Below are positions 53,208 to 61,295 of a stretch of 64,000 nucleotides of DNA, one piece after another (positions within the stretch are counted from its first letter, which is position 1; each line of letters starts with the position of its first letter). Under the pieces are notes generated by a model. That model made no database searches. It was given only the letters and a program-made list of their open reading frames with translations, and was not told the origin of the DNA. The position numbers and the translations under genes were made by a program. This DNA is from JBBQED01 sp038320345 (GTDB lineage: Bacteria > Bacteroidota > Bacteroidia > AKYH767-A > OLB10): the NCBI GenBank assembly GCA_038320345.1, contig JBBQED010000007.1, forward strand, positions 96,829 to 160,828, read 5' to 3'.

Positions 53208-53843
53208 TTATGAAATAACTTCCATCAGCTCACTAATCATCATAGCTGTCGCTCCCCAGATTTTAAACTCTCCGATCTGATAATAGGGTGCTTTCACTTC
53301 GTATCCTTGAGAACTCTTAAATGCAGCATCTTTCTTATTATTAGGATCCAGAAACAAACTCAAATCAGGACTTATAACTTGTTTTACTTCTTTAGTACTT
53401 AAAATAAAGTCAGGCTGACTATCTAACATTCCAACATATGGATAAACCAAAAAATTACTGGGTGGAATATATAATTTACTTAATGCACCAGTATAGATGA
53501 TCAAGTTTTTATTCACTCCTATTTCTTCCTCAGTTTCTCTTATAGCAGTGTCGAGAAAATCAATATCATTAGGTTCTTTTTTACCACCAGGAAAACTAAT
53601 TTGATGCGCATGCACATCCATTCCCCCTGTGCGCTCTATGAATATTATCCGTGCACGACCATCATTAGCATCAGGAAATATCAATGCCATCACTGCAGCC
53701 TCTTTATAATTGATCGCTTGATTCAAATAATGGGAAGCCGGTAGCCGATGTGGTGGCGACATTCGTTGATGCGCTTGATCACCAGGCAATCCCGCTTTCA
53801 TCTTTTCATGAATTCCGGATAATAAAGTCGGGAAATAAATCAT
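53208..53843 (-). CDS. CoA pyrophosphatase-type NUDIX hydrolase
   Basis: A 211-residue NUDIX enzyme. The box starts at FPGGKKEPNDIDFLDTAIRE and ends TEEEIGV, at about residues 88-115. The preceding VHAHQISFPGG and the later FLVYPYVGML are typical of the YeaB/NudL group that hydrolyses CoA or acyl-CoA to phosphopantetheine and 3',5'-ADP. Its start lies five bases after the stop of the ABC exporter gene, so it is the second gene of that operon. Confidence 0.88.
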   Translation of the reverse strand: MIYFPTLLSGIHEKMKAGLPGDQAHQRMSPPHRLPASHYLNQAINYKEAAVMALIFPDANDGRARIIFIERTGGMDVHAHQISFPGGKKEPNDIDFLDTAIRETEEEIGVNKNLIIYTGALSKLYIPPSNFLVYPYVGMLDSQPDFILSTKEVKQVISPDLSLFLDPNNKKDAAFKSSQGYEVKAPYYQIGEFKIWGATAMMISELMEVIS

Positions 53844-53848
53844 GGGAA

Positions 53849-55633
53849 TTAATTCACAGCAACAGCCCGTGATGGAGCAGAACCAACAATATGTTTCCGT
53901 TCACCAATTTGCTGACGCCACATAGCATAATAGAGTCCTTTTTGCTCTAGCAATTCCTGATGCTTACCAGATTCAATGATATGTCCTTTCTCTAAAACGT
54001 GAATTACATCTGCATGCATGACCGTTGATAAACGGTGTGCAATGAGAATAGAAATATGATTTCTGCTATTTGAGATCTGACGTACCGTATCTGAAATTTC
54101 TTCTTCCGTTAAGGAATCCAGTGCAGAAGTTGCTTCATCAAAAACCAGTAGTGATGGATGACGCAATAATGCTCTTGCAATTGACAATCGCTGCTTCTCA
54201 CCTCCAGAGACTTTAACACCACCTTCTCCGATCACAGTATCCAAACCACGGTCAGCTCTTACCAAAAGATTTTTTAAAGAAGCTTTGTTTAGCATTTCCA
54301 AACATTCTTCATCCGTTGCACCCGGCGCCACAAATTGAAGATTTTCCCGAATCGTTCCTGAAAACAATTGCGTATCCTGTGATACTAAACCTATTTGAGA
54401 ACGTAACTCATCCAGATCAACTTCATCTGATCGTAGCTTATTATAAACGATGGTACCTTCTTTCGGGCGATACAAACCTACCAGTAATTTTACCAACGTT
54501 GTTTTTCCTGAACCTGACGGTCCAACAAATGCTGCTGTTTGGCCCGAATTAATGGAGAAGTTGATGTGACTAACAGCATTACCTGTTGCCGACTGATGCC
54601 GGAATGAAACATCATTGAACTCGAATCTTTCAATGGCACCCAGTGGTTTTGGATGCTCCGGACGTGGTTCCGGTTGAATAGAAAGAATGTCCTGAAAGTT
54701 TTGTAAAGACACTTCTGTTTCACGATAGATATTGATGATATTTCCAATCTCCTGCAGTGGGCCGAAAATAAAGAAGGAATAAATGAACATTGTAAAGAAT
54801 TGTCCGATGGTAATCTGCCGATCGAAAATCAGATACAGCATCATAAACATAATTGCAGTACGTAATAAATTTACGCAAGTCCCTTGAATGAAACTTAAAC
54901 TGCGGATGTATTTAACTTTCTTTAATTCGAGTTGCAAAATTTTCTCCGTTGTAGAATTCAATCTTACGATTTCTTGTTGTGCAAGTCCTAAACTTTTCAC
55001 AACCTCAATATTACGAAGTGATTCAGTAGTTGATCCAGCAAGCGCTGTAGTCTCTGCCACAATCACCTTCTGAATTTTTTTAATCTTACGACTCAAATAA
55101 GAACTCAGAATTCCTAAAACAGGGATCGTACCGAAATAGACTGGCGCAATCGCCCAGTGTACTGTAAATGCATAAATCGAAACGAAAATAATTGCTACTA
55201 AAGAAGTAAATAAAACATTGATGAATGCACTCAACAGTTTCTCTACATCAGAACGTGTCTTTTGTAATTTTCCTAATGTCTCTCCGCTGCGTTGATCTTC
55301 AAATACTTCATATGGCAACTCCAAACTATGCCGAATTCCATCTGCATACATTTGAGCACCCAGTTTCTGGGTAATTACATTCACATAATAATCCTGAAAA
55401 TTTTTAGCTAAACGACTTATAAAAGCAACACCGACTGCCGCTAATAATAGCAAGCCAACACCTTTGAAAAATTCAGGTTTCGTAAGCTGTCCAAACTTAG
55501 TAACATAATCATCAATGATATGCTTAAAAATATAAGGATCTAATAATGAGAATATCTGGTTGACAGCGGCGAGTACCAATGCCAGAATAATTAATTTCCA
55601 GTAATTTTGTAAGTACTTAAATAGCAGTTTCAT
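53849..55633 (-). CDS. ABC exporter, fused permease and ATPase (MsbA/LmrA-like)
   Basis: A 594-residue half-transporter. Six transmembrane helices occupy about residues 1-300; the ATPase follows with Walker A GPSGSGKTTLVKLL near 370, signature VSGGEKQRLSIARAL near 475, Walker B LLVFDEATSALD near 497 and switch His in IAHRLST. It should work as a homodimer exporting lipids, drugs or peptides across the inner membrane. The longest frame starts at a GTG two codons earlier, but that codon lies inside the -7 promoter box, so the ATG at 55633 is chosen. Substrate unknown. Confidence 0.9.
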   Translation of the reverse strand: MKLLFKYLQNYWKLIILALVLAAVNQIFSLLDPYIFKHIIDDYVTKFGQLTKPEFFKGVGLLLLAAVGVAFISRLAKNFQDYYVNVITQKLGAQMYADGIRHSLELPYEVFEDQRSGETLGKLQKTRSDVEKLLSAFINVLFTSLVAIIFVSIYAFTVHWAIAPVYFGTIPVLGILSSYLSRKIKKIQKVIVAETTALAGSTTESLRNIEVVKSLGLAQQEIVRLNSTTEKILQLELKKVKYIRSLSFIQGTCVNLLRTAIMFMMLYLIFDRQITIGQFFTMFIYSFFIFGPLQEIGNIINIYRETEVSLQNFQDILSIQPEPRPEHPKPLGAIERFEFNDVSFRHQSATGNAVSHINFSINSGQTAAFVGPSGSGKTTLVKLLVGLYRPKEGTIVYNKLRSDEVDLDELRSQIGLVSQDTQLFSGTIRENLQFVAPGATDEECLEMLNKASLKNLLVRADRGLDTVIGEGGVKVSGGEKQRLSIARALLRHPSLLVFDEATSALDSLTEEEISDTVRQISNSRNHISILIAHRLSTVMHADVIHVLEKGHIIESGKHQELLEQKGLYYAMWRQQIGERKHIVGSAPSRAVAVN

Positions 55634-55638
55634 AGGCA

Positions 55639-55646
55639 CAAAGATA
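55639..55646 (-). promoter_or_regulatory. -7 element five bases before the ABC exporter ATG
   Basis: TATCTTTG on the minus strand, an exact -7 match. Its position rules against the GTG at 55639 as start codon and predicts a leaderless or almost leaderless transcript. Confidence 0.48.
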
Positions 55647-55720
55647 AATCAATTCAGGAATTAACATGTTCCTGTTACTAAGCAATGCTTCCAAAAAGAA
55701 AACTTGCTCGTAATAATTAG

Positions 55721-55728
55721 TAGTTTTG
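55721..55728 (+). promoter_or_regulatory. -7 element of the TonB-C-like gene
   Basis: TAGTTTTG, an exact match to TAnnTTTG, 32 bases before the ATG at 55761. TTGC at 55704-55707 is the nearest -33 candidate but is close. Confidence 0.38.
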
Positions 55729-55760
55729 GTTCGTTATAACTTACAAAGACGAACTGAATC

Positions 55761-56273
55761 ATGAAATATTTCATCATAGCAATATTTATTTTAACCGGTA
55801 TTTCTGGCTTTTCACAGCATACCCTCTTTTTGAAATCAGGAGAGAAAATGAACGGAGAGGTACAATCCATTAATAACAATATTATTTCCTTCGCTTTCAA
55901 AGGCACTACCATGAGCTTTAAAGTTGCAGAGGTTAAATCCATTCTCTTTGATGCAGAATCTGCTGTAGGGTCTACCCCTACTTCGTCCGGAACAATTTCT
56001 GGGATGAAAGGAGTTGCTTATGTGATGCCGGGTAGAAAAATGATAAAACAACCTAAAATTGATAACCTCACTACCGAAAAAGGTATTGTAGTAATCGATA
56101 TTACGGTGAACAAATATGGCAATGTGATTAAGGCTGAGCCAGGTGGTGAAGGAACTACAACTACCAGCCAGTACTTGCTTACTAAAGGAAAGCAAGCCGC
56201 TGAAAGTGTGATGTTCGACACTAACCCAACGATGCCCCTAGAACAAAAAGGATCTATTACAATAACTTTCTAA
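55761..56273 (+). CDS. secreted protein with TonB C-terminal-like domain
   Basis: A 170-residue protein with signal peptide at residues 1-19 (GISGFSQ). Residues 20-60 form a small strand-rich unit (LFLKSGEKMNGEVQSINNN) of the kind that reads out a regulated or Sm-like beta fold. Residues about 90-170 match the C-terminal TonB-like domain found in many Bacteroidota energy-transducer proteins: GRKMIKQPKI, GIVVIDITVNKYGNVIKA, QYLLTKGKQAA and a closing GSITITF strand. There is no proline-rich spanning segment and no retained membrane anchor, so it is not a working TonB itself. Function unknown. Confidence 0.75.
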   Translation: MKYFIIAIFILTGISGFSQHTLFLKSGEKMNGEVQSINNNIISFAFKGTTMSFKVAEVKSILFDAESAVGSTPTSSGTISGMKGVAYVMPGRKMIKQPKIDNLTTEKGIVVIDITVNKYGNVIKAEPGGEGTTTTSQYLLTKGKQAAESVMFDTNPTMPLEQKGSITITF

Positions 56274-56295
56274 GTTACTCTAAATCGAAATTTTT

Positions 56296-56333
56296 AAGGG
56301 ATAGCCTTCAGCAAGAAGTCTATCCCTTTTTTT
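56296..56333 (+). terminator. rho-independent terminator after the TonB-C-like gene
   Basis: A nine-pair stem (56296-56304 with 56320-56328) enclosing a second short CTTC/GAAG helix, then seven or more T. Confidence 0.85.
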
Positions 56334-56421
56334 GTTTCCCTAACTCCAAAATCGCACTTAAACTGCCAGATAATGACTGTACTAAGTCAATTTTTCAGTA
56401 ATAAATTTTGATTCATGTCAA

Positions 56422-56455
56422 TTTGACCTGATTTATCGGCATGGGGTAATTATTG
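56422..56455 (+). promoter_or_regulatory. possible clpB promoter
   Basis: TTTG (56422-56425), 21-base spacer, TAATTATTG (56447-56455). Spacing and -7 box are imperfect. No CIRCE element was seen in the 208-base gap. Confidence 0.3.
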
Positions 56456-56481
56456 ATACACTGTTTTCAAATTAACAGATC

Positions 56482-59094
56482 ATGAATTTTAACCAGTTTA
56501 CAACAAAATCACAAGAAGCTGTTCAACAGGCACAGGTGATTGCTCAGTCTCAAGGACACCAGTCTATTGAACCAGGGCATCTTTTAAAAGCCTTACTGGA
56601 GGTAGATGAAAACGTAGTTCCTTTTCTGCTAGGCAAATCAAATGTGAATCTTCAAACCTTAAATAAAGGTTTAGATGAATTGATTGCATCCTACCCAAAA
56701 GTAAGTGGAGGCAATCCTTATCTCAGCAACGAAACTCAAACTTCATTGCAGAAAGCAATTTCTCTGATTAAAGAATTTAAAGATGAATATGTTTCAGTGG
56801 AGCATGTCTTGCTTGGAATTCTTAACGGAAAAGATAAAACTACGAGATTATTAAAGGAACTTGGTGCGAATGAAAAAGATCTTCGTGCTGCCATCACAGA
56901 AATGCGAAAAGGACAAAGAGTAACGAGTCCAGGTGCTGAAGAAACCTATAATTCCCTCGATAAATATGCCCGTAATTTAAATCAACTTGCTAGAGATGGG
57001 AAGCTAGATCCTGTTATCGGTCGTGATGATGAAATTCGTAGAGTGTTGCAAATTCTTTCGCGAAGAACAAAAAACAATCCTATTCTTATTGGTGAACCCG
57101 GTGTTGGTAAAACAGCTATTGCCGAAGGACTAGCACACAGAATCATCAATGGTGATGTTCCTGAAAATCTAAAAAGCAAAGTAATTTATTCACTCGATAT
57201 GGGTGCTTTAATTGCAGGAGCAAAATACAAAGGCGAGTTTGAAGAACGATTAAAATCAGTAGTGAAAGAAGTCATTAGTGCGGAAGGCGAAATCGTTCTC
57301 TTCATCGATGAAATTCATACACTGGTGGGTGCAGGTGGAGGTGAAGGAGCTATGGATGCGGCAAATATTCTCAAACCTGCTCTAGCGAGAGGAGAATTGA
57401 AAGCAATTGGTGCTACTACGCTGAATGAATATCAGAAATACATTGAAAAAGATAAAGCACTCGAACGTAGATTTCAGAAAGTGATGGTGGAAGAACCGGA
57501 TGAGCAAGATGCGATTTCGATCCTTCGCGGACTAAAAGAACGTTATGAAACACATCATAAAGTTATCATCAAAGATGAAGCTATTATTGCTGCCGTAGAA
57601 TTAAGTAGTCGTTATATCAGTGATCGTTTTCTGCCGGATAAAGCTATTGATCTAATTGATGAAGCTGCCGCACGCTTACGATTGGAAATGGATTCTGTTC
57701 CTGAAGAACTTGATGAAATTCAACGAAGAATTATGCAACTGGAAATTGAACGTGCTGCAATTAAAAGAGAAGGTGATACCAAAAAAGTAAATGAGATTAG
57801 TGAGGAGCTAGCGAATTTGAATGAAGAAAGAAACGCAATCAAAGTTCGTTGGGATGCTGAAAAAGATATTATTAATATAATTCAGAAAGCTAAAGAAGAA
57901 ATAGAAGGTCTGAAACTTGAAGCTGATCAAGCTGAACGAAGTGGTGACTATGGCAAAGTGGCTGAAATTAGATATGGTCGCATAAAACAAACAGAAGAAA
58001 GATTACAGGAATATACCCGACAACTGATCATTGCTCAGCAAGATAAGCCGATGATCAAGGAAGAAGTAGATGCGGAAGATATTGCGGAAGTGATTTCCCG
58101 CTGGACAGGAATACCAGTAAAGCGTATGCTTCAAAGTGAACGTGAAAAATTATTGCATTTAGAAGATGAACTTCATAAGCGCGTAGTTGGGCAGGAAGAT
58201 GCAATTGCTGCTCTATCTGATGCAGTGAGAAGAAGTCGTGCGGGATTGCAAGATGCGCGCAGACCTATTGGTTCGTTTATCTTTCTCGGAACAACCGGAG
58301 TAGGAAAAACAGAATTAGCAAAAGCACTAGCAGATTTCCTCTTTAACGATGAAAATGCATTGACACGGATCGATATGAGTGAATATCAGGAAAGACATAG
58401 TGTAAGTCGTTTGATTGGTGCGCCTCCAGGATATGTAGGTTATGATGAAGGCGGTCAGTTAACTGAATCAGTTCGTCGTCGTCCCTACTCTGTAGTATTG
58501 CTAGATGAAATCGAGAAAGCGCATCCGGATGTATTCAACATTCTATTGCAAGTATTGGATGATGGAAGACTTACGGATAACAAAGGTCGAATTGCAAATT
58601 TCAAAAATACTATCATCATCATGACATCCAATATTGGTGCTCATGTTATCCAGGAAAATACTGCTGAAATAACTGATAAGAACAGAGAAGAAATTCTGGC
58701 TAAAACAAAACTGGAAGTATATGATATTCTTAAGAAAACTATACGTCCCGAATTCCTGAACAGAATTGATGAGGTGATCATGTTCAATCCTTTGAATAGA
58801 GATGAAATAAAAGAGATCGTACGAATTCAGTTCAATGATGTAGTGAAAATGCTCGCTAAAAACGATGTAAAAATCACCATTACAGAAGAAGCTATTGAAT
58901 GGCTCTCGCAATTAGGTTATGATCCTCAATTTGGTGCTCGACCTCTGAAAAGAGTAATGCAGAAACGCGTTTTAAACGAACTAAGTAAACAAATACTAGG
59001 CGGAAGTATTACTAAGGATGATACTATAGAAATCAGTATCGACACTAAAAATAATTTTGTTTTTCGGAATGTGAAAGAAAACATACCCGCATAA
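56482..59094 (+). CDS. clpB: ATP-dependent chaperone ClpB
   Basis: Hexameric AAA+ disaggregase that works with DnaK to rescue aggregated proteins after heat stress. The 870-residue length is full. An N-terminal Clp_N repeat domain (about 1-145) is followed by AAA-1 with Walker A GEPGVGKTAIAEGLA near 207, a long coiled-coil M-domain at about 400-530, AAA-2 with GTTGVGKTELAKALA near 610 and Walker B VVLLDEIEKAHP, and the C-terminal D2-small domain with QFGARPLKRVMQK. The M-domain separates it from ClpA and ClpC. Monocistronic. Confidence 0.97.
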   Translation: MNFNQFTTKSQEAVQQAQVIAQSQGHQSIEPGHLLKALLEVDENVVPFLLGKSNVNLQTLNKGLDELIASYPKVSGGNPYLSNETQTSLQKAISLIKEFKDEYVSVEHVLLGILNGKDKTTRLLKELGANEKDLRAAITEMRKGQRVTSPGAEETYNSLDKYARNLNQLARDGKLDPVIGRDDEIRRVLQILSRRTKNNPILIGEPGVGKTAIAEGLAHRIINGDVPENLKSKVIYSLDMGALIAGAKYKGEFEERLKSVVKEVISAEGEIVLFIDEIHTLVGAGGGEGAMDAANILKPALARGELKAIGATTLNEYQKYIEKDKALERRFQKVMVEEPDEQDAISILRGLKERYETHHKVIIKDEAIIAAVELSSRYISDRFLPDKAIDLIDEAAARLRLEMDSVPEELDEIQRRIMQLEIERAAIKREGDTKKVNEISEELANLNEERNAIKVRWDAEKDIINIIQKAKEEIEGLKLEADQAERSGDYGKVAEIRYGRIKQTEERLQEYTRQLIIAQQDKPMIKEEVDAEDIAEVISRWTGIPVKRMLQSEREKLLHLEDELHKRVVGQEDAIAALSDAVRRSRAGLQDARRPIGSFIFLGTTGVGKTELAKALADFLFNDENALTRIDMSEYQERHSVSRLIGAPPGYVGYDEGGQLTESVRRRPYSVVLLDEIEKAHPDVFNILLQVLDDGRLTDNKGRIANFKNTIIIMTSNIGAHVIQENTAEITDKNREEILAKTKLEVYDILKKTIRPEFLNRIDEVIMFNPLNRDEIKEIVRIQFNDVVKMLAKNDVKITITEEAIEWLSQLGYDPQFGARPLKRVMQKRVLNELSKQILGGSITKDDTIEISIDTKNNFVFRNVKENIPA

Positions 59095-59109
59095 ATAATT
59101 AAATTAGAT

Positions 59110-59142
59110 AAAAAAACGCATCTGAAAAGGTGCGTTTTTTTA
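59110..59142. terminator. bidirectional terminator between clpB and the PhoR-like kinase gene
   Basis: A fourteen-pair stem with one wobble (59110-59123 with 59128-59141), GAAA loop, T run on the plus strand and a matching A run at the other side giving T on the minus strand. Confidence 0.88.
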
Positions 59143-60180
59143 TTTACTCTTCTTCAATGAAAAAGTAAAAGTAGTCCCCTTCCCTACTTCACTGTTAACG
59201 CTAATATATTGCTGATGCGCTTCAATAATATGTTTTACAATGGCTAAGCCCAATCCAGTTCCACCTTGTTCACGGGATCTACTTTTATCAACGCGATAAA
59301 ATCGTTCAAATAAACGAGGCAGATGCAGTTTTTCAATCCCTATTCCATCATCTTCAATATCTACAATAACTTTGTCTTTATCTTCTGAAAAACGAATTTC
59401 TGTGGTGCCTTCTTTTTTACCATACTTGATTGAATTCACTACCAGATTCACCATCACTTGTCGAACCATATCCCGGTCGGCATATACATAATGAGAACTA
59501 TCGGGTTTATCGTTCATGATAAGTTTGACATTCTTCTCCTTACCTTGAATTTCTAGCAATTCAAATACTTCATTCACGAGCTCTTTAATATCGAATGTCC
59601 TCGGCTCCACACTCAATTCCCCAGCTTCCATTTTTGAAATAGATTCCAGATCATCAACAATATTGATAAGTCGGTCGATACTCTTGCTGGCTTTATTGAG
59701 ATATAAGATATTTACCTCGGCATCTTCAATTCCTCCATCTATTAAAGTATGTACGTAACCTTGGATACTAAAAATTGGAGTCTTCAATTCGTGAGAAACA
59801 TTACTCAAGAAATCACGTCGATAATTCTCGATTTGTTTTAGATGATCAATTTCTTCCCTTGATTCATTATTCCAATCAACAAGTATTCGATTAATCTCAC
59901 TGGTGATATCATTCTTTTCTTCAGTAAAAGGTCGAATTGGAGCTCTAGGATCTTTAAGTCGTAAGATATTTCGATGAATTCTCGACAGATTAGAATAGAT
60001 GTACTTGCCATAAATAAATCTGAAAGCAAATCCAGTAAATAAAAACCCAGCTCCGAATATGATCAAATGCACAACCCAAGGAACCGGTATTTCAAGAAAA
60101 TATAAAACACCTATTTCAATCAGAGAGAGCAATCCTGCCAGTAAAAGTGAGGTGGTGAGTGCTATCCGAAGAGGTTTCAT
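59140..60180 (-). CDS. PhoR/SenX3-like membrane sensor histidine kinase
   Basis: A 346-residue kinase with two N-terminal transmembrane helices (about residues 8-29 and 34-57) and almost no periplasmic loop, a juxtamembrane helix, then HisKA with phospho-acceptor His130 in NVSHELKTPIF and HATPase_c with Asn249 in VMVNLVVNSIKYG, DDGIGI at 277-282 and GGTGLGLAI at 306-314. There is no PAS domain. The lack of a sensing loop resembles PhoR-type kinases that read a transporter state. It is the partner of the response regulator upstream; a 168-base gap and its own -7 box suggest separate transcription starts too. Confidence 0.9.
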   Translation of the reverse strand: MKPLRIALTTSLLLAGLLSLIEIGVLYFLEIPVPWVVHLIIFGAGFLFTGFAFRFIYGKYIYSNLSRIHRNILRLKDPRAPIRPFTEEKNDITSEINRILVDWNNESREEIDHLKQIENYRRDFLSNVSHELKTPIFSIQGYVHTLIDGGIEDAEVNILYLNKASKSIDRLINIVDDLESISKMEAGELSVEPRTFDIKELVNEVFELLEIQGKEKNVKLIMNDKPDSSHYVYADRDMVRQVMVNLVVNSIKYGKKEGTTEIRFSEDKDKVIVDIEDDGIGIEKLHLPRLFERFYRVDKSRSREQGGTGLGLAIVKHIIEAHQQYISVNSEVGKGTTFTFSLKKSK

Positions 60181-60184
60181 ACCA

Positions 60185-60192
60185 CAAATTTA
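60185..60192 (-). promoter_or_regulatory. -7 element four bases before the kinase ATG
   Basis: TAAATTTG on the minus strand, an exact match. It lies in the 168-base gap between regulator and kinase and predicts an internal, nearly leaderless start for the kinase. Confidence 0.45.
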
Positions 60193-60348
60193 GCGGATTA
60201 TCACAATCAATTATGTAAATGATAAGTAAAAATGAAAAATCTGTTCAGGCAACATTTAAACATTATTAACCAACCTTTGTAAATCTCAAAGTATCTCTCA
60301 ATAAATCATCATGAAAAAATATCGAAACTAATTTGCTTTCATTAAAAA

Positions 60349-61038
60349 CTAAATATCGAATTTGTATCCAATGCCTTTGATAGTCTTAATAGTTTCATCA
60401 CCCAACTTTTCTCTTATCTTTCTGATGTGAACATCAATAGTTCTGTCTCCTACTACAATTTCACTTCCCCAAACACGTGAAAGAATATCTTCTCTAGTAA
60501 AAACTTTTCCGGGTTTTGAAGTCAGTAAGGCAAGCAATTCAAATTCTTTTCTTGGAAATGAAATCGGCTCCTCATTATTAAAAACCAAATAGCGCTCACG
60601 ATCAATTTTCAAATTGCCAATATGTACTGTCGGTGAACCTCCATTAGCAACATTACCATTTACCCTCCTTAATAATGCCTTTATCCGGCTCATCATTAAC
60701 CTTGGCTTGATGGGCTTACTAATATAATCATCAGCTCCTACATCAAAACCTGCAATCTGAGAATATTCCTCATTGCGTGCAGTTAGAAAAGTTATGATAG
60801 TATGTGATAATTCAGGTATTTCACGCATTTGACGGCAGGCTTCAATTCCATCCATCACAGGCATCATTATATCTAATATAGCCAGATGCGGTTTTTCTTT
60901 CTTTGCTACTTCAATCGCTTCTTTACCGTTTTTGGCAAGATAAACCTGATAACCTTCTTTTTTCAGATTGTACTCCATGAACTCAAGAATATCGGGCTCG
61001 TCATCTACCAGTAAGATTTTAATCGCTGCGTTCTCCAT
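60349..61038 (-). CDS. PhoB-like (OmpR family) response regulator
   Basis: A 229-residue regulator: receiver with DDE at 12-14, phospho-acceptor Asp56 in LAILDIMMPVMDG, Thr in FLTARNE and Lys108 in YISKPIKP; then a winged-helix DNA-binding domain at about 130-228 with PRKEFELLALL, the recognition-helix region VVGDRTIDVHIRKIREKLG and GIGYKFD at the end. OmpR/PhoB-type wings bind tandem direct repeats with an 11-bp pitch. Such repeats occur in the adjacent 257-base intergenic region. Together with the kinase this looks like a PhoB-PhoR pair; phosphate as signal is inferred. Confidence 0.92.
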   Translation of the reverse strand: MENAAIKILLVDDEPDILEFMEYNLKKEGYQVYLAKNGKEAIEVAKKEKPHLAILDIMMPVMDGIEACRQMREIPELSHTIITFLTARNEEYSQIAGFDVGADDYISKPIKPRLMMSRIKALLRRVNGNVANGGSPTVHIGNLKIDRERYLVFNNEEPISFPRKEFELLALLTSKPGKVFTREDILSRVWGSEIVVGDRTIDVHIRKIREKLGDETIKTIKGIGYKFDI

Positions 61039-61054
61039 ATTTTTTTCTTCGCAT

Positions 61055-61081
61055 CAAAGATGAAACAAGCGTATTACCAAA
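61055..61081 (-). promoter_or_regulatory. putative promoter of the PhoB-like regulator
   Basis: On the minus strand, TTTG (61081-61078), a 15-base spacer and CATCTTTG (61062-61055), about 16 bases before the ATG. The short spacer makes it a weak or activator-dependent match. Confidence 0.38.
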
Positions 61082-61112
61082 TTGTTAATTCAGGATTAAG
61101 GCAAACCTAATA

Positions 61113-61260
61113 TTACAGTAAAATTACCCATAAATAACTAAACAATTCAATAACTCTTACTTAACCTTTTCCTGCTGTTTTCGTGATTTTCGATCCACTT
61201 TTACCCTTTAAAATAGACTTCTTAACATAGAGATAACAAAAAGCTAACATTCGCTTAGAA
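61113..61260 (+). promoter_or_regulatory. arrays of 11-bp-spaced TAAC direct repeats (Pho-box-like)
   Basis: Three arrays, each with an exact 11-bp pitch. Array A: TTAC at 61113, TTAC at 61124, TAAC at 61135. Array B: AAC cores at 61141, 61152 and 61163 (CTAAAC, ATAAC, TTAACC). Array C: AAC cores at 61224, 61235 and 61246 (TTAACA, ATAACA, CTAACA), with TTAGAA as a weak fourth unit at 61255. TTAACA-N5-TTAACA repeats are the known architecture of B. subtilis PhoP boxes, and 11-bp tandem repeats that of E. coli PhoB boxes. A -7-like GTCCTTTG (61270-61277) lies nine bases after array C and 18 before the TonB receptor ATG. Confidence 0.55.
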
Positions 61261-61295
61261 TTAGAAGAAGTCCTTTGTTAAGGAATTATAAAGCT

